Assembly: GCA_004356215.1 (NCBI GenBank)
Contig: SMXR01000088.1
Coordinates: 1 to 7,921, forward strand
Direction of reading: 5' to 3'
DNA from: Alphaproteobacteria bacterium
GTDB lineage: Bacteria; Pseudomonadota; Alphaproteobacteria; Sphingomonadales; SMXR01
DNA: 7,921 nt
Shown here: piece after piece, positions 6,589 through 7,921 of the stretch
Numbering within the stretch: the stretch's first letter is position 1
How the letters are laid out: the number at the start of each line of letters is the position of its first letter
Notes under the pieces: model-generated
What the model was told of the DNA's origin: nothing
Database searches by the model: none
What the model saw: the letters and a program-made list of their open reading frames with translations, nothing else
Program-made: the position numbers and the translations under genes

Positions 6589-6959
6589 TTCTTACTCCCG
6601 TTTTTATTACCAATGGTTTTCAAAAGGTCTTTGGCGCTCAGGCCCAACGCTGAAATCCGGGCGTTAATTTCCGGCCATTCGTCTTCCAAAAATCTTTTCT
6701 TTTCCAGGGTTAAAAGTTTAGAACGGGCGCCTTTGACGATAAACATGCCAAGCCCCCGGCGTTTTTCGACCAAAGCCTCATCAACCAGCTCCTGATAGGC
6801 CCTCGATGCGGTCAGCGGGTTGATTTGCAGTTCAACCGCGACATTCCGCACTGAAGGGAGTGACTCGCCCTCTTTTAGCGATCCCGTTAGGATCTGGGCG
6901 GCCACTTTGTCCCTTAGCTGCCGGTAGATAGGTTGGTCTTCTTTCCATTCGAGTGTCAT
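6585..6959 (-). CDS. GntR-family transcriptional regulator, YtrA subfamily
   Basis: The protein is 124 residues, the usual length of the YtrA subfamily: a winged helix-turn-helix plus a short helical dimerisation tail, with no large effector domain. The DNA-binding domain spans about 10-76. It opens with PIYRQLRDKV, continues through LPSVRNVAVELQINPLTASR (34-53, the helix-turn-helix) and ends at the wing GLGMFIV (69-75). Residues 80-118 are the tail. Family members are repressors encoded with, and controlling, ABC exporter genes. Here it is directly upstream of and overlapping the ATPase gene. The perfect inverted repeat at 7224-7251 over the operon promoter is the probable autoregulatory site. 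Its own ribosome-binding site is poor (GAAGAAG), so expression may depend on translation of the small ORF upstream. The inducer is unknown. Confidence 0.92.
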   Translation of the reverse strand: MTLEWKEDQPIYRQLRDKVAAQILTGSLKEGESLPSVRNVAVELQINPLTASRAYQELVDEALVEKRRGLGMFIVKGARSKLLTLEKKRFLEDEWPEINARISALGLSAKDLLKTIGNKNGSKK

Positions 6960-6968
6960 TGCTTCTTC

Positions 6969-7004
6969 ACCACTTTAGTTTTTTTTCTCTCAATATTCAG
7001 TGGT
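6969..7004 (-). other. Possible stem in the leader between the small ORF and gntR
   Basis: In the minus-strand RNA, ACCACU (7004-6999) can pair with AGUGGU (6974-6969) across a 24-base A-rich loop, ending four bases ahead of the weak GAAGAAG ribosome-binding site. It might modulate gntR translation. A six-pair stem with a long loop is weak evidence. Confidence 0.2.
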
Positions 7005-7018
7005 TAGGTCCAGGTGCT

Positions 7019-7144
7019 TTAAGCGACCAGGGCTGTTACCGCGGAGGTGTGATAAACACGGGCCCGTGCATTCCTGCGGGCGTAGCGACGTGAGCGTCTC
7101 AATACTCTTTCGGTGGCTTTGCAATTATTCTTCAGGGTCATCAT
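7019..7144 (-). CDS. Small arginine-rich protein or leader peptide, 41 residues, upstream of gntR
   Basis: ATG at 7144-7142 (a second ATG follows at once) and TAA at 7021-7019 give 41 codons. AAGGAG sits at the ideal seven bases ahead, the best ribosome-binding site in operon B and much better than that of gntR. The product begins MMTLKNNCKAT, has nine arginines and two lysines, and ends AVTALVA. It lies between the operator-promoter (7224-7265) and gntR, with a gap of 59 bp, so it should be the first gene of the operon. Its motifs match the 55-residue ORF at the operon's other end (NC-x2-T, R-x-S-(K/R)-R and VTAL-x-A). A short ORF also precedes ytrA in the Bacillus subtilis ytr operon (ytrG), as far as I recall, but no sequence similarity is claimed. 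It could be a functional basic peptide or a leader controlling gntR. Confidence 0.55.
   Translation of the reverse strand: MMTLKNNCKATERVLRRSRRYARRNARARVYHTSAVTALVA
7057..7068. repeat. Perfect 12-bp palindrome inside the small ORF
   Basis: CACGGGCCCGTG is its own reverse complement. It lies inside the coding sequence for the Arg/Ala-rich part of the 41-residue ORF, so it may simply reflect GC-rich arginine and alanine codons. A binding site cannot be excluded. Confidence 0.3.
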
Positions 7145-7223
7145 GTTTATTCTCCTTATTTCTTTTGCTGTCGTTCTTTTCTTTAAGTGTCCAAACTTGG
7201 TTAGTTTTTACCGTATTGTTGTT

Positions 7224-7251
7224 TTGGTGTACTAGTCATGTAATACACCAA
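7224..7251. promoter_or_regulatory. Candidate GntR/YtrA operator of operon B
   Basis: A perfect inverted repeat has 8-bp arms TTGGTGTA (7224-7231) and TACACCAA (7244-7251) with a 12-bp spacer; two more spacer pairs (TA at 7233-7234 and 7241-7242) are also symmetric. One arm covers the -10-like TATTAC of the minus-strand promoter and the rest lies over the expected start site. Perfect symmetry, promoter overlap and a downstream gntR gene make this the probable repressor site. The link to this regulator is inferred. Confidence 0.68.
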
Positions 7252-7265
7252 TTCACTGGTGTCAA
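7240..7265 (-). promoter_or_regulatory. Promoter of operon B
   Basis: The minus strand has TTGACA (7265-7260), a perfect -35, then after 14 bases TATTAC (7245-7240). The short spacing is unusual for the E. coli consensus but agrees with the Caulobacter housekeeping pattern (TTGACGS, 10-14 bases, GCTANAWC). A 17-bp spacing would give the poorer TACATG. Transcription would begin near 7233, leaving a leader of about 90 bases before the 41-codon ORF. Confidence 0.55.
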
Positions 7266-7269
7266 CACC
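7258..7269. promoter_or_regulatory. Short palindrome around the -35 box
   Basis: GGTGT and ACACC flank a 2-bp centre, so the TTGACA box of the operon B promoter lies in a second inverted repeat containing the same GGTGT core as the main operator, 26 bp centre to centre. It could be an auxiliary regulator site or a chance reuse of the core. Confidence 0.35.
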
Positions 7270-7398
7270 CCCAGGGGAATCTTTTTCATTTTTTTTGTAA
7301 TTTTGCGCTAAACCCCATGAAAATCAAGGGTTTAGGAATGAATATTTTTTTGAGTTTTTTCAGGAAAAGCGTGGACGGTTTATGATATTTATCGAATC
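7266..7398. other. AT-rich non-coding stretch upstream of operon B
   Basis: No gene is seen on either strand; the longest minus-strand frames here are 10-17 codons without a ribosome-binding site. It contains homopolymer tracts of A/T, including T8 at 7290-7297 and T7 near 7345, and the inverted repeat at 7308-7335. It separates the promoter-operator at 7224-7265 from the second half-site pair at 7399-7440. Confidence 0.4.
7308..7335. repeat. 8-bp inverted repeat in the AT-rich region
   Basis: CTAAACCC (7308-7315) and GGGTTTAG (7328-7335) are perfectly complementary with a 12-base loop. On the plus strand a T7 run begins about nine bases after the stem, too far for a classical terminator. 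No plus-strand gene upstream would need one. The role is unknown. Confidence 0.3.
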
Positions 7399-7440
7399 AG
7401 GTGTATTAGTCCCCTGGTTTCAGGCTCATTTAGCACACCA
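7399..7440. promoter_or_regulatory. Second, wider-spaced pair of operator-like half-sites
   Basis: AGGTGTATTA (7399-7408, plus) and TGGTGTGCTA (7440-7431, minus) match the two half-sites of the main operator (TGGTGTACTA and TGGTGTATTA) at 8-9 of 10 positions and face each other the same way, but with a 22-bp gap instead of 6. The left copy extends as GGTGTATTAGTC against GGTGTACTAGTC at 7226, 11 of 12 identical. The right half overlaps a weak minus-strand promoter-like pair (TTGGGC 7457-7452, 18 bases, CTAAAT 7433-7428). Confidence 0.4.
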
Positions 7441-7449
7441 CTTTATGGC

Positions 7450-7478
7450 TTGCCCAAATCGGCCCCAGGGATTAAAAC
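7450..7478 (+). promoter_or_regulatory. Possible promoter of the tRNA-Thr gene
   Basis: TTGCCC (7450-7455), a 17-base spacer and TAAAAC (7473-7478) would start transcription near 7485, some 18 bases before the mature tRNA 5' end. This suits a short tRNA leader. Matches to consensus are moderate. Confidence 0.4.
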
Positions 7479-7502
7479 TGCGCCCAAGCCAAAGGCTCTT
7501 TA

Positions 7503-7578
<76 letters not shown>

Positions 7579-7584
7579 CTTCCA

Positions 7585-7613
7585 CCTTAAGTTTCAGAGT
7601 TTAAGGGTTTTTT
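7585..7613 (+). terminator. Intrinsic terminator of the tRNA-Thr gene
   Basis: CCTTAA (7585-7590) pairs with TTAAGG (7601-7606) across a 10-base loop, extendable by a G-U pair, and is followed after one G by six T (7608-7613). The stem is AT-rich and moderate, but its position seven bases after the encoded CCA supports the call. Confidence 0.6.
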
Positions 7614-7625
7614 AAAAAAAGCTTC

Positions 7626-7645
7626 GGGGTAACACTGGGGTAACA
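7626..7645. repeat. Tandem 9-bp repeat with 11-bp period beside the tRNA gene
   Basis: GGGGTAACA occurs at 7626-7634 and again at 7637-7645, separated by CT. The period is about one helical turn, so a protein could bind both copies on the same face. It lies 48 bases past the tRNA. No integrase gene or copy of the tRNA end is present in the window. Confidence 0.5.
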
Positions 7646-7678
7646 AACGTGCATGAAAAAGGCATTTTTGAGCATGAT

Positions 7679-7707
7679 TTGAAATTTTATTACAAGGAAT
7701 TTATATT
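7679..7707 (+). promoter_or_regulatory. Sigma70-like promoter of the right-hand gene
   Basis: TTGAAA (7679-7684), an ideal 17-base spacer and TATATT (7702-7707) each match consensus at 5 of 6 positions. Transcription would start near 7714, giving a leader of about 78 bases before the ATG at 7792. The leader contains small GC-containing stems (for example around 7752-7770). Confidence 0.65.
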
Positions 7708-7791
7708 GAGTGGTTGGTTTTACATGGTGACCTTTCGGGTTTAAAAGGGTCTAGGCCAGTTTCAGGGGCCGCTATTTCAATGGAGGGAGTA

Positions 7792-7921
7792 ATGGTAAAA
7801 CAACAGGCTATGCTTTTAATTCTGGTGTTTCTGGCCGGGGTTGGCGTGTCTAGTGTGTGGGAGTGGTTGTTTGCCGAGAAGTATGGAATTTCCGCCCCCA
7901 GTCCGTCTCAGGCATGGAGAA
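7792..7921 (+). CDS. Unrecognised protein with N-terminal membrane segment, 5' end only
   Basis: Forty-three codons are visible before the window ends. The ATG at 7792 has GGAGG (7782-7786) five bases ahead; an in-frame ATG at 7780 would place that sequence inside the gene, so 7792 is preferred. The product begins MVKQQAMLLILVFLAGVGVS: a basic start followed by a hydrophobic stretch (about 7-20) and then WEWLFAEKYG. This looks like a membrane anchor or uncleaved signal segment, since no clear small-x-small cleavage site follows. Too little is visible to suggest a function. It has its own promoter and is separated from the tRNA by a terminator, so it is an independent unit. Confidence 0.6.
   Translation, partial: MVKQQAMLLILVFLAGVGVSSVWEWLFAEKYGISAPSPSQAWR

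Noticed and set aside
6960..7018. Separate promoter for gntR
   Set aside because: No -35/-10 pair of reasonable quality was found; the A-rich leader gives only chance -10-like hexamers.
7000..7311. 103-codon plus-strand frame
   Set aside because: It starts at GTG with no ribosome-binding site, has a composition expected of T-rich non-coding DNA (long F/S/L runs), and runs across the operon B promoter and operator and the opposite-strand small ORF.
7651..7680. Nine-codon frame ATG AAA AAG ... TGA before the right-hand gene
   Set aside because: It ends where the -35 box of the better promoter lies, has no ribosome-binding site, and is too short to support.

Overview
The window looks like chromosomal DNA of an alphaproteobacterium of moderate GC content. 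This is inferred from the gene content, the tRNA-Thr sequence and promoter-like sites that fit alphaproteobacterial patterns; no marker gene allows a firmer placement. Two housekeeping elements sit at the edges: the 3' end of an rlmB-type 23S rRNA 2'-O-methyltransferase gene (2-205, +) and a tRNA-Thr(UGU) gene (7503-7578, +). Between them lie two ABC-2 type exporter operons on the minus strand, plus one secreted-protein gene on the plus strand.

Left part (1-927, +): the rlmB tail, a hairpin, then a gene for a signal-peptide-bearing DUF1579-like protein. Its stop codon overlaps by 4 bp the stop of a convergent minus-strand gene.

Operon A (4254 down to 924, -): an ABC ATPase and two ABC-2 permeases, separated by 3-4 bp, forming a three-gene exporter of the NatA/YbhF-YbhS-YbhR general type. 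It starts at a perfect TATAAT -10 box with no recognisable -35. That box is the centre of an imperfect 24-bp palindrome, so it is probably controlled by a regulator not encoded here.

Operon B (7144 down to 4443, -): a 41-codon basic ORF, a YtrA-subfamily GntR repressor, an ABC ATPase, an ABC-2 permease, a strong hairpin and a 55-codon ORF, closed by a good intrinsic terminator (4347 down to 4309). The terminator lies about 30 bp ahead of operon A's -10 box, so the operons are separate units in series. The gntR-ATPase and ATPase-permease joints are both ATGA overlaps. The promoter carries TTGACA and a -10-like TATTAC inside a perfect 8-bp-arm inverted repeat (TTGGTGTA-N12-TACACCAA), the expected autoregulatory operator for the GntR protein. 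A second, wider-spaced pair of the same half-site lies about 175 bp upstream.

The most unusual feature is the pair of tiny basic ORFs, first and last in operon B. Both have strong ribosome-binding sites and share a pattern: NC-x2-T, then R-x-S-(K/R)-R, then VTAL-x-A at identical spacing from that serine. They may be paralogous small proteins tied to the GntR/ABC system; I do not recognise the family.

Right part (7503-7921, +): tRNA-Thr with its own terminator, a tandem 9-bp repeat with an 11-bp period, a good sigma70-like promoter, and the start of an unrecognised gene with an N-terminal membrane segment that runs off the window. No transposase, integrase, CRISPR array or rRNA was seen.
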